Positions 35,554 to 45,551 of a stretch of 64,000 nt of DNA are shown piece by piece. The position numbers and the translations under genes are program-made. The first letter of the stretch is position 1, and every line of letters begins with the position of its first letter. The stretch comes from Silene latifolia. Lineage: Eukaryota; Streptophyta; Magnoliopsida; Caryophyllales; Caryophyllaceae. The stretch covers positions 150,120,422 to 150,184,421 of the forward strand of contig NC_133538.1 in assembly GCF_048544455.1 (NCBI RefSeq). The letters run 5' to 3'. Below the pieces are notes generated by a model that worked only from the letters and a program-made list of their open reading frames with translations, did not search any database and was not told the origin of the DNA.

Positions 35554-35842
35554 CACTGTAGCTGGTAGTCCGCTTCTAAATTCTCCATAAATCTATTTCC
35601 AGGCCTTGAAATGCGCACCAAGTTCATTTCTTGATTAAATACTTCATGTCAAATAATACGCCAAGTACTCGGGGACGGATTCGGCTCGATTTCCGCTGGA
35701 TTCTTCACATTTCTGCAATATTACACAAAAACACAAAAGTAGACGGAAATAGGGAAAATAGTAGCTTAAACTACACAAATGAGCTCTGAAATGCGTGTAA
35801 AATAGGGTGTAAAACATCATATTAAGGACATGCATCAATGGG

Positions 35843-36798
35843 ACACTTGGATCTTGAGGAGTGAATGGTACATGTGTGGTGGGGTAGGGTGGTATGGGAA
35901 CATAAGATGGTTGTTGGTATGGCGCATTACCCCGTTCCGACATTCGAGGAGGTTGGTGGTGCACTTCTTCTCTCAGTGATGGGTGGTCATAAATCTCTAT
36001 GGGTAGAAGGTAACTTGGCCTTTGTGAGTATCGGCTCAAGCGGGGTTTGGTGGGTGGTATACTCTACCCCATGAGTACAAGCGATGAGCATCCCCTAGTG
36101 TACCATTCTACACTCCCGGCCGCATTGTAACTACACCACGGGTGGTGGTAAAAGATGGCATTTTCATCAATTAAAGTATTTCCTTTGAGCTTCGCATATC
36201 TTCCATCAAAATTGAACCCGGGGCAAAGTTCATTGGCCAAAATTATTATTAGCCCTCTCATCACAAAGGTTTTGATTTGAGAAATCCCCTTTGCAAAATC
36301 ATTAAATCTTCTAAGCATCTATAGGGGCGTACTGAAGTTGAAGGGCTTTGTCCCTTACTCATTCAAGTAAGACTCAAGAAAAGTCAAGTCAAGGAGGGTA
36401 CCTTTGTCTTTCTCTACCCTTCCAAGAATAGTCCCGGCCACGAATCGTTCGCTAATTCTAATCAACGGATGATGGATAGAAAAACTGTAGCATTGTTCGA
36501 AAGAACTAAATTCTCTCCCGGAAATGGCCTAACAAAGGTGGTTGACAATAAGGTCGGAGGGTTGTCAGTGTCTTTTTTTGGTACCTCAAGAACATATATT
36601 CCCGCAAAGCGCTCTTATCCCTCCTATGGGACATATTGCAAAGCCGGAATTCCTTACCGACTTCTTTTCGTCGATTAGTAACAACACGGAGGCTACATAA
36701 AAACTCTAATGTGAGTCTTAGGTAAGTGTTTTCATGGGCATAAAACTTCCTCTCAAGATCCAAGCCATTTAAGAATAACTTCGTTTGTTGCCGTATAC
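35843..36798 (-). pseudogene. Athila A 3' ORF, central part
   Basis: The minus strand carries ERKFYAHENTYLRLTLEFLC and SLRVVTNRRKE, then a GLIIILANELCPGFNFDGRY segment followed by LKGNTLIDENAIFYHH, then a Pro/Tyr-rich stretch (YQQPSYVPIPPYPTTHVPF). These correspond block by block to Athila B (NGRLITILAKPFNPNF, STLIDESF) and Athila D (YTIHEYTYPRLTWEFLSSLR). It is an ATHILA ORF-1 type reading with a few breaks, bounded by TG2 on one side and the solo LTR on the other. Confidence 0.6.
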
Positions 36799-39147
36799 TG
36801 TAACACCCCCATTTATTTAGGAGCCTTTAACAAGACATTCCCAATAAATAGGATTATTACCATCTCGGTTGCCCGAGGTAAATGATACAAATTAAAACAA
36901 ACCAAAGTACTTTAATAACATTAACTGAAATAATGGTTTTATTACATTTCCCACCGATTAAATTTAAACCTTAACATTACAATATACTAAGTAGTGAAAA
37001 TCACATAAATAAAGTTGAATAAGTCAACTAAGTGATCAAAACAGCAAGTATGGTCCAAGTCGAGCTCACGTCCCAATGCTCCCAAGTAAGCTAATCTTTA
37101 GTACATGTCAAATATGCTCCCCATCATGGTTCATCACAAGTGTTCACGATACACTGTCAACTACGAGGTTGAGTAGGATAACAATCTCAAGACAGTTAAT
37201 ATAAATTGTACAAAGATTCAAACACAAATGCCCAATCAACTACTCCCCCAATACACCATCGCGAAGGTATTAAACGGTGTCTGCCAGTAAGTTTATAATA
37301 CATCACCCGATGGCTCTCACCATGATGTCTACCTCAGCCAGTAAGTTTATATCACATCACCTGAAGGCTCTTACCATGATGTCTACCTCAGCCAGGCTAA
37401 ACCTGATATCCAACCCATTATCAACAAACGGTAGCAACAACAATGGCTACCTATCACACCGTCTCAAGAATATCCAAAACAACCCTTCCAATCACAATAT
37501 ACAGGATATGTATCATCCAATTATCCAAAACAGTTCAATTCAATTAACATAGCACCCAATTAAATGATAAGATATCTAATTAATAGGTCCAGTAGAATCG
37601 TTAACCTACCTCTTTAGCAAATACTCCCAAATAGCAATCCAATAACATACGTAGAAAAATTCCACTTCAAAACCGTCACCTAAACAATAACAAATTATTT
37701 ATTTATAATTTAATTATTAATTATTCAATACATTACTATAATTTAACCGATTATAATTTATTTACATTAATTATTTCCCGTGTAAAATAATATATAAAAA
37801 CCCGTCTTAACAATTAAATAAACCCAAACACCCAACCCATACACAACTCGTGAAACACAACAACCACATACCCCATAATACATGACAAAACCGTGTTCAC
37901 CGCCCCACTAAAAACCCGTCCTTCACGACTCCCTTTGCCACCATAAGCCGCACCCAAGTCTGCCACCTCCTAGCCCGCACCACGACGCCCACAACCATCC
38001 CCTAACCACCAACCACACCGTCACCAGAACGCCACAATCTCCGGCCCTTACAACCACAACCACGAACACCTCTAATACCGAAAACCCGACACCTATCCTC
38101 TCCACAAAACCTCACCACCTCTAGACACCACCGTTGTTACCACTAACCCACGGTGGTTCCAGGGGTGGTCCCACATTCACTTGACCCGTCACGACATCCA
38201 CCAAAAATCGATAGCAGCATCAACAACACCCCTCCCATGTTTCTCGCTATTCCGACCACCACCGACAAGAACAACAACCTTCAACCTCCCTTAAACCACC
38301 ACCCTAGTCGACACAACCACCAGGACCCAACCCCACCATACCCCGGTCAAGGCGAACCCGAATAAGGGTCCAATTCAGTTCGAATCCCCTGTTTTGCAAT
38401 TCTGGTCATAAAGGTGGCGCATTTAGCCACCACGCGCCGCCACTAAGGTCCCCCAACCACCACGTGTACAACCAGACTAGACCCGAGTCAAGTAGAGTCT
38501 CAATAAAGGGGTCAATCCGTGTTTACTGTATGCAATAACCACCCTCAAACCCGTCTAAAATCTCCCTTTTCCAGAGGTCCGTGGTGGTCAACGACGATCA
38601 ACGATGGGTCCTAGTCAGACCCTGGTGATCCATGGTCATGGTGACAGACTTAGTTCGTCAAACGGTGGTCTAATTTACGAGTTAAAAGAAAGGGAAGGTG
38701 TATACATAAGACGGTCTTAGAATATTACCTTGAGTCGATTGTTGATTTGAGTTTCTTGTCATGTTTCCCGAGATCCCCAATTCTCTCCTCAAATTCCAAA
38801 TTTATTATGACAATTTAGATGTATTATTTTCCCTTTTATAAAACAATTTAAGCTAATACCTTTTCAATTGAGGAAATCCGTTTTAAGGAAAGTATTTCTA
38901 TTATTATTCAATCCCGATAACTTTCGCGATCATCACATAAACCAAGGTAGTATGGCCGGCCAAAAGCTCTATGAGCACGGTCCATGTTATACATATGATC
39001 CAATCCAACTTCTGTCTTGCTTTATTATTTTATTATTTAATTTAATTCCGTCTTATTTGCAATTACTATAATAAATACAATTAATTTAATTATTCGAATT
39101 ACTTAACTTATATTTATATAAAGTCTACTAATTTATTAGGTATTATA
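36799..39147. mobile_element. Solo LTR of about 2.35 kb with tatac duplication
   Basis: The insert begins TGTAACACCCCC and ends GGTATTATA. Those are the terminal forms of a plant LTR of the TGTAACACC...GGTGTTACA kind after C-to-T-type changes. The 5-bp sequence tatac lies on both sides (36794-36798 and 39148-39152), and the Athila A ORF continues beyond. The interior has no coding domain; a C-rich stretch at 37900-38500 gives short proline/threonine-rich readings only. Family not determined (such ends occur in chromovirus LTRs among others). Confidence 0.7.
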
Positions 39148-39152
39148 TATAC

Positions 39153-39480
39153 CAAGTATTTCTAACACATAAAGATCAATGAATTGAGTAGGTTCGTAAC
39201 TCTTACCTAGTAATTTCTCAAATCGTTTACGGTGTTTATCTTCGAAGAAATGTACTTCCGGAAAATGCTCAAGTTGTTCAACATCTGGTATCATTTCATT
39301 TTCTTGGACCCTTGCTTCTCGTGAGGCGGTTGAGGTTGTGCCCTTTCGGCATTTGGATCCCGACTCGCCGGTCTTCTAGATTTTGTTCCTTAAAAACATT
39401 CTTGCTTGATATGTTTGGTAGGGACTTTTGATCAAAAACCTTGGAGTGATGTTTTTTTGATGGGATTTTTGTGTGGACAT
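39153..39480 (-). pseudogene. Athila A 3' ORF, N-terminal part
   Basis: The minus strand has an ATG at 39480 (MSTQKSHQKNITPRFLIKSP), a short basic N-terminus like that of Athila B (MKGKGKEILSRKK) and Athila D. It runs leftward to the solo LTR at 39147 and continues at 36798. The assignment rests on position and continuity more than on motif strength. Confidence 0.45.
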
Positions 39481-39866
39481 TGTGGAGAAGATGATGAAAT
39501 GTGGTTGTATGGATGTTAAGATAACGGAATAGGGATGGTGGGTTGGGGGGGGGGGGGGATTTATCAAAGAAGCATGCTAGGAGGAGCGGGCTGGGGGTCG
39601 GGTTCGGGCGTGCTGTAGTTTAGCCCTGCGTTTTTCTTCGTGTAACCTGGCGTCCTGCAGTCGGCTCGAGCGTCTCTCTATATGGGACGCACGTCTTGGG
39701 AACAGGTCGTGTATTTTTTGTGTCAGGACTTTTTCTTTGTTTCCCCCAGATACAGGTCGAGCGTCCTCCCCGAGGGTCAGGCGTTCTGCCTCTGCTCTTG
39801 TCGAAATAAAGGTTAAGTTAAGCCTTTTCCTTGCTCCCTTTGTGATCCCTGCTTATCATCGCGCCC
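39481..39866 (-). other. Athila A spacer with GC-rich motifs
   Basis: Non-coding DNA upstream of the Athila A 3' ORF. It includes a G14 run (39545-39558) and, at 39590-39800, degenerate copies of CAGGTCGTGCGTCC/GGCTCGAGCGTC-like motifs that resemble the U3 array of Athila C (10930-11090). It ends where the Athila D LTR starts. Confidence 0.5.
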
Positions 39867-40108
39867 TGATATGTGATTAGTTTACGTCTTTTTACTTCAT
39901 GTTTACCAAGCGTTTGAACCTCTTTAGCACGGTTTTAGCTCTCTTTCGCTCATGTTTTGCCCTTTCATTACATGTACCTCTATATTACGGCTCCCCGTGA
40001 TCTTTTGCAGGGAACTAGCCTTGAAAAAGGGAAGACAGAATGAAACCCGAGTGAAGGGCTAACCCGTGTTAGCTTGGGAAGAAAAAAAAGTGAAGAACGC
40101 TGAGAAGA

Positions 40109-40495
40109 GTGTTCTGCGGGCAGGCCGGCACCCTGTCTGGTCACCGGTAGAACACCCCCCAACAATGCCAAGAGAAAGAAAGAAGGTTACTGAAGGCTGT
40201 GCTCTACCGGCAGGCCGGCAGCCGGTCCACCGGCAGAGCACAGCAGGAGGAATTTAATTGGAGTTAGAAGCAAATTTTCATTTGGCCTCACTACCGGTAG
40301 ACACACCGGCAGCCGGCCAACCGGAAGAGCACATCACAAGGAAGAATTTGAAGACCTGAAGACAGTGTTCTGCCGGCAGGCCGGCAACCGGTCCACCGGC
40401 AGAACACACTTTCTAGCTATTTCAAAACTTTAAATTTATTTGTACTCGCTACCGGTAGGCGAACCGGCAGCCGGTCCACCGGCAGAACGCAACAG
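40109..40495. repeat. GC-rich hairpin array in Athila D U3
   Basis: Five units at about 85-bp intervals each form an inverted repeat of type GTGTTCTGCCGG...CCGGCAGAACAC around a core rich in CCGGC. The unit at 40365-40407 has a perfect 12-bp stem. The unit at 40196-40244 reads GCTGTGCTCTACCGG and CCGGCAGAGCACAGC, with 14 of 15 positions paired and a compensated T-A to C-G change. The array ends about 50 bp upstream of the TATA box. Confidence 0.85.
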
Positions 40496-40546
40496 CTGAC
40501 GGATTTTGGGCTTTTCTCCTCTTTTCTTCATAATATTATGAAAGAC

Positions 40547-40554
40547 TATAAATA
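40547..40554 (+). promoter_or_regulatory. Athila D LTR TATA box
   Basis: TATAAATA followed by CCCCCTCCC, the same context as in the Athila C and solo LTRs. Confidence 0.65.
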
Positions 40555-41079
40555 CCCCCTCCCTTAACCATTTGTACACACAACCCTAGATCTAAATTAA
40601 TTTCCTCTTTCAAGTTTGAATCTTGTTAATTAGATTGCTAATCTTTCCTTAATTAGAACAAGTTCTTCAATTATTTAGTAGTAGAAATTGGGTTGTAAGA
40701 AGATTAAAGGTTCCTCCTTTTTTTTTTAAATCCAAATTCCTTTCTTCCTATTGAGTTGGTATTATTTCTCTTCCTAATTTCATTAGTTTACATTTGCTTT
40801 TCCATTAAGTTTTGTTTAATTGTTTATGTTAAATTTCCATACTTGTTGTTTGATTGTTGTTATTTTCTCTCTTGTTCATCTTTCCTTTGTTCATCTTTGT
40901 TATTCACACCTAAAGATTGAGTCTTTGATTTCTTTGTGTTAAAGATTGAATCTTTGAGTTGCTTGTGTTAAAGGTTGTGTCTTTTTAGTTATATCCTCAT
41001 CATTGTTCGATAAAATTATCTTTCTTCATAATTGTTGTTGGAGTATTGCATGTTTGGAAGTAGAATTCATTCTCCCATT

Positions 41080-44000
41080 ATGTTTATGCTTAAAGACTCC
41101 ATCTTTATTGTCTCTCTTGCCTTTAGAAACATGATTAGTGAGTAGTCTTCTACTAGGACTCGGTTTGACCCGGTATGGGTAATTTCACTAATTAATTCTC
41201 ATTTAGGCTAATTTGTTGGGGGAAATTGATGAGGGTAGCTTAGAGGAATGAATTGTTTATGGATTGATTTCGGGTAGAGTCAATTTGTGACCCTTGTCCA
41301 CCAACAAGAGTTGGTTACATTGGAAATTGGATACTCGGAACTTGACCCTATTGCTAACCTCGGTTGAGACCGAAAGGGAGAACCGGGGGAGGGTACCTCT
41401 AAGTTACCGTTTGAAATCAACCCTCGAAAGAGGGAGTGGGATGACCCGGAGTTTGATGGGGGCTTAATGACCTAAGCTAATGTTAGGCTACCTTGAGAAT
41501 TACATGTTTTTTCGGGTTGTTGGGCTTTAGACTTGGGATACCGACTTTCGAACCCGAGAGGGGGGTTAGTTGGGGTAGCTAGTGTCCTATTGCGAACCCG
41601 AGACGGAGGTTCTAGGCAAATTAGAGCCATCTCCCCCTTACCTTTCTACCCCTTAAGATTAGCCGAGGGAATTAACACGTGGAATTACTTATATTCGTGG
41701 GAAAACCGAGTTCTAGCCTTTCCCATTATTTAATCAACTCTTCATCCTTTTTAGCTTGTTCTTTGCTTGTCTAGTTTATTAGCCTTTCAATTTTCTAGTT
41801 TAGTGCTAGATCGTTACCACCTCTCAATTTTAGTTCGACTTAGCTAAGCTCGTGAACTAGAACGATTATTAGTCTACCTACTCCTTGTGGGATCGACCCT
41901 CTAAAGTGTGCATCGACAAATCGTGCATTTGGGAGGTACTATTTGATATCATGTTTATGCTTAAAGACTCCATCTTTATTGTTTCTATTGCCTTTAGAAA
42001 CATGATTAGTGAGTAATCTTCTACTAGGACTCGGTTTGACCCGGTATGGGTAATTTCACTAATTAATTCTTATTTAGGCTAATTTGTTGGGGGAAATTGG
42101 TGAGGGTAGCTTAGAGGAATGAATTGTTTATGGATTGATTTCGGGTAGTGTCAATTTGTGACCCTTGTCCACAAACGAGAGTTGGTTAGGTTGGAAATTG
42201 GATACCCGAAACTTGACCCTATTGCTAACCTCGGTTGAGACCGAAAGGGAGAACCGGGGGAGGGTACCTCTAAGTTAGCGTTTGAAATCGACCTTCGAAA
42301 GAGGGAGTGGGATGACCCGGAGTTTATGGGGGCTTAATGACCTAAGCTAATGCTAGGCTACCTTGAGAATTACATGTGTTTTCGGGTTGTTGGGCTTTAG
42401 ACATGGGATACCGACTTTCAAACCCGAGCGGGGGGTTAGTTAGGGTAGCTAGTGTCCTATTGCGAACCCGAGACGGAGGGTCTAGGCGAATTAGAGCCAT
42501 CTCCCCCTTACCTTTCTACCCCTTAAGATTAGCCGAGGGAATTAACACGTGGACCTACTTATATTCGTGGGAAAACCGAGTTCTAGCCTTTCCCATTATT
42601 TAATCAACTCTTCATCCTTTTTAGCTTGTTCTTTGCTTGTCTAGTTTATTAGCATTTCAATTTTCTAGTTTAGTGCTAGATCTTTACCACCTCTCAATTT
42701 TAGTTCGACTTAGCTAAGCTCGTGAACTAGAACGATTATTAGTCTACCTACTCCTTGTGGGATCGACCCTCTAAAGTGTGCATCGACAAATCGTGCATTT
42801 GGGAGGTACTATTTGATATCATGTTTATGCTTAAAGACTCCATCTTTATTGTTTCTATTGCCTTTAGAAACATGATTAGTGAGTAATCTTCTACTAGGAC
42901 TCGGTTTGACCCGGTATGGGTAATTTCACTAATTAATTCTTATTTAGGCTAATTTGTTGGGGGAAATTGGTGAGGGTAGCTTAGAGGAATGAATTGTTTA
43001 TGGATTGATTTCGGGTAGTGTCAATTTATGACCCTTGTCCACAAACGAGAGTTGGTTAGGTTGGAAATTGGATACCCGAAACTTGACCCTATTGCTAACC
43101 TCGGTTGAGACCGAAAGGGAGAACCGGGGGAGGGTACCTCTAAGTTACCGTTTGAAATCAACCCTCGAAAGAGGGAGTGGGATGACCCGGAGTTTGATGG
43201 GGGCTTAATGACCTAAGCTAATGTTAGGCTACCTTGAGAATTACATGTTTTTTCGGGTTGTTGGGCTTTAGACTTGGGATACCGACTTTCGAACCCGAGA
43301 GGGGGGTTAGTTGGGGTAGCTAGTGTCCTATTGAGAACCCGAGACGGAGGTTCTAGGCAAATTAGAGCCATCTCCCCCTTACCTTTCTACCCCTTAAGAT
43401 TAGCCGAGGGAATTAACACGTGGAATTACTTATATTCGTGGGAAAACCGAGTTCTAGCCTTTCCCATTATTTAATCAACTCTTCATCCTTTTTAGCTTGT
43501 TCTTTGCTTGTCTAGTTTATTAGCCTTTCAATTTTCTAGTTTAGTGCTAGATCGTTACCACCTCTCAATTTTAGTTCGACTTAGCTAAGCTCGTGAACTA
43601 GAACGATTATTAGTCTACCTACTCCTTGTGGGATCGACCCTCTAAAGTGTGCATCGACAAATCGTGCATTTGGGAGGTACTATTTGATATCATGTTTATG
43701 CTTAAAGACTCCATCTTTATTGTTTCTATTGCCTTTAGAAACATGATTAGTGAGTAATCTTCTACTAGGACTCAGTTTGACCCGGTATGGGTAATTTCAC
43801 TAATTAATTCTTATTTAGGCTAATTTGTTGGGGGAAATTGGTGAGGGTATCTTAGAGGAATGAATTGTTTATGGATTGATTTCGGGTAGTGTCAATTTGT
43901 GACCCTTGTCCACAAACGAGAGTTGGTTAGGTTGGAAATTGGATACCCGAAACTTGACCCTATTGCTAACCTCGGTTGAGACCGAAAGGGAGAACCGGGG

Positions 44001-45430
44001 GAGGGTACCTCTAAGTTAGCGTTTGAAATCGACCTTCGAAAGAGGGAGTGGGATGACCCGGAGTTTATGGGGGCTTAATGACCTAAGCTAATGCTAGGCT
44101 ACCTTGAGAATTACATGTGTTTTCGGGTTGTTGGGCTTTAGACTTGGGATACCGACTTTCAAACCCGAGCGGGGGGTTAGTTAGGGTAGCTAGTGTCCTA
44201 TTGCGAACCCGAGACGGAGGGTCTAGGCGAATTAGAGCCATCTCCCCCTTACCTTTCTACCCCTTAAGATTAGCCGAGGGAATTAACACGTGGACCTACT
44301 TATATTCGTGGGAAAACCGAGTTCTAGCCTTTCCCATTATTTAATCAACTCTTCATCCTTTTTAGCTTGTTCTTTGCTTGTCTAGTTTATTAGCATTTCA
44401 ATTTTCTAGTTTAGTGCTAGATCTTTACCACCTCTCAATTTTAGTTCGACTAAGCTAAGCTCGTGAACTAGAACGATTAGTAGTCTACCTACTCCTTGTG
44501 GGATCGACCCTCTAAAGTGTGCATCGACAAATCGTGCATTTGCGAGGTACTATTTGATATTATGTTTATGCTTAAAGACTCCATATTTATTGTTTCTCTT
44601 GCCTTTAGAAACATGATTAGTGAGTAGTCTTCTACTAGGACTCGGTATGACCCGGTATGGGTAATTTCACTAATTAATTCTCATTTAGGCTAATTTGTTG
44701 GGGGAAATTGGTGAGGGTAGCTTAGAGAAATGAATTGTTTATGGATTGATTTCGGGTAGTGTCAATTTGTGACCCTTGTCCACAAACGAGAGTTGGTTAG
44801 GTTGGAAATTGGATACCCGAAACTTGACCCTATTGCTAACCTCGGTTGAGACCGAAATGGAGAACCGGGGGAGGGTTCCTCTAAGTTAGCGTTTGAAGTC
44901 GACCTTCGACAGAGGGAGTGGGATGACCCGGAGTTTGATGGGGGCTTAATGACCTAAGCTAATGCTAGGCTACCTTGAGAATTACATGTGTTTTCGGGTT
45001 GTTTGGCTTTAGACTTGGGATACCGACTTTCGAACCCGAGAGGGGGGTTAGTTGAGGTAGCTAGTGTCCTATTGCGAACCCGAGAGGGAGGTTCTAGGCA
45101 AATTAGAGCCGTCCCCCCCTTACCTTTCTACCCCTTAAGATTAGCCGAGGGAATTAACACGTGGAATTACGTATATTCGTCGGAAAACTGAGTTCTAGCC
45201 TTTCCCATTATTTAATCAACTCTTAATCCTTTTTAGCTTGTTCTTTGCTTGTCTAGTTTATTAGCCTTTCAATTTGCTAGTTTAGTGCTAGATCGTTACC
45301 ACCTCTCAATTTTAGTTTGACTTAGCTAAGCTCGTGAACTAGAACGATTAGTAGTCTACCTACTCCTTGTGGGATCCACCCTCTAAAGTGTGCATCGACA
45401 AATCGTGCACTTGCGAGGTACTATTTGACA
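41080..45430 (+). repeat. Five tandem units of about 870 bp in the Athila D LTR
   Basis: Units begin ATGTTTATGCTTAAAGACTC at 41080, 41951, 42821, 43692 and 44562, giving spacings of 871, 870, 871 and 870 bp. Units 1 and 3 share variants (for example CGTTTGAAATCAACCC and TTTCGAACCCGAGAGG), and units 2 and 4 share others (GAAATCGACCTTCG and TTTCAAACCCGAGCGG). This is an A-B-A-B pattern, followed by a more distinct fifth unit. Each unit covers the LTR part downstream of the promoter, including the GAGTAGTC block and the GTGGGATCGACCC block. Confidence 0.95.
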
Positions 45431-45444
45431 ACCATCAAGTTTTT

Positions 45445-45462
45445 TGGCGCCGTTGCCGGGGA
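45445..45462 (+). other. Athila D primer-binding site, tRNA-Asp type
   Basis: TGGCGCCGTTGCCGGGGA lies seven bases after the LTR. Confidence 0.9.
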
Positions 45463-45551
45463 GTTCGGCTAGATATTAATTGTTTTCATTCTAGTTTAGA
45501 CTAAGTCTTTTGTATTACTAATCCTTCTCTTGAGTGTGTAGGACTTTTTGC

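Larger units (their letters stand above)
27343..35837 (-). mobile_element. TG2: gag-protease-only LTR element (pol-less, Athila-like)
   Basis: LTRs of about 1.54 kb (27343-28886 and 34299-35837) begin TGATACCGTCGTAGAG and end CATCA, with the duplication atggg on both sides (27338-27342 and 35838-35842). The element is 8.5 kb with no further insertion. The minus strand carries an unmodified Athila primer site, gag, protease and an acidic tail, then a 2.2-kb UTR. RT, RNase H and integrase are absent. It is a separate subfamily from TG1: LTRs are clearly related but diverged. Its own LTRs differ by about 3.5% over the first 345 bp (hand count). The coding region has only a few breaks. Confidence 0.85.
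34299..35837 (-). repeat. TG2 5' LTR
   Basis: This is the partner of 27343-28886. Motif pairs start at 34909/34930, 35454/35475 and 35523/35544 (GTCTATAGAC type), all 21 bp apart. The minus-strand TATA box is at 35360-35366. Confidence 0.85.
14451..39866 (-). mobile_element. Athila A: 3' part of a Ty3/gypsy element, split by three insertions
   Basis: On the minus strand, from the right, come a GC-rich spacer (39481-39866), an ATHILA-type 3' ORF (pieces between 39480 and about 26990), a long 3' UTR (26990-25279 and 15080-14771), a polypurine tract and the first 320 bp of a 3' LTR. Two pol-less elements (15081-25278, 27343-35837) and a solo LTR (36799-39147) interrupt it, each with a 5-bp duplication. 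Its gag-pol is not in the window. The plus-strand Athila D starts at 39867, possibly inserted into this copy, in which case the rest of A should resume to the right of D. Confidence 0.65.
39867..45437 (+). repeat. Athila D 5' LTR, expanded to 5.57 kb
   Basis: It runs from TGATATGTGATTAG to ACAACCATCA and is followed at once by the primer site. U3 holds the hairpin array (40109-40495) and TATA box (40547). The second half is a five-fold tandem repeat of about 870 bp. With a single unit the LTR would be about 2.1 kb, near the other Athila LTRs here (1.57-1.76 kb). Confidence 0.8.

Noticed and set aside
37900-38400. Proline/threonine-rich ORFs in a C-rich stretch, possibly a host gene fragment
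   Set aside because: They lie inside the solo LTR bounded by the tatac duplication, with no domain or long open reading.
40066-40257. ORF across the CCGGC hairpins, and its counterparts at 62387-62689
   Set aside because: Both strands read open because of GC-rich repeats; the units form inverted repeats and are not codon-like.
41533-45191. Similar 66-75-codon ORFs repeated five times in the 870-bp tandem units
   Set aside because: They recur because the units are near-identical copies of LTR DNA. The reading has no recognisable domain, and the LTRs of relatives lack it.
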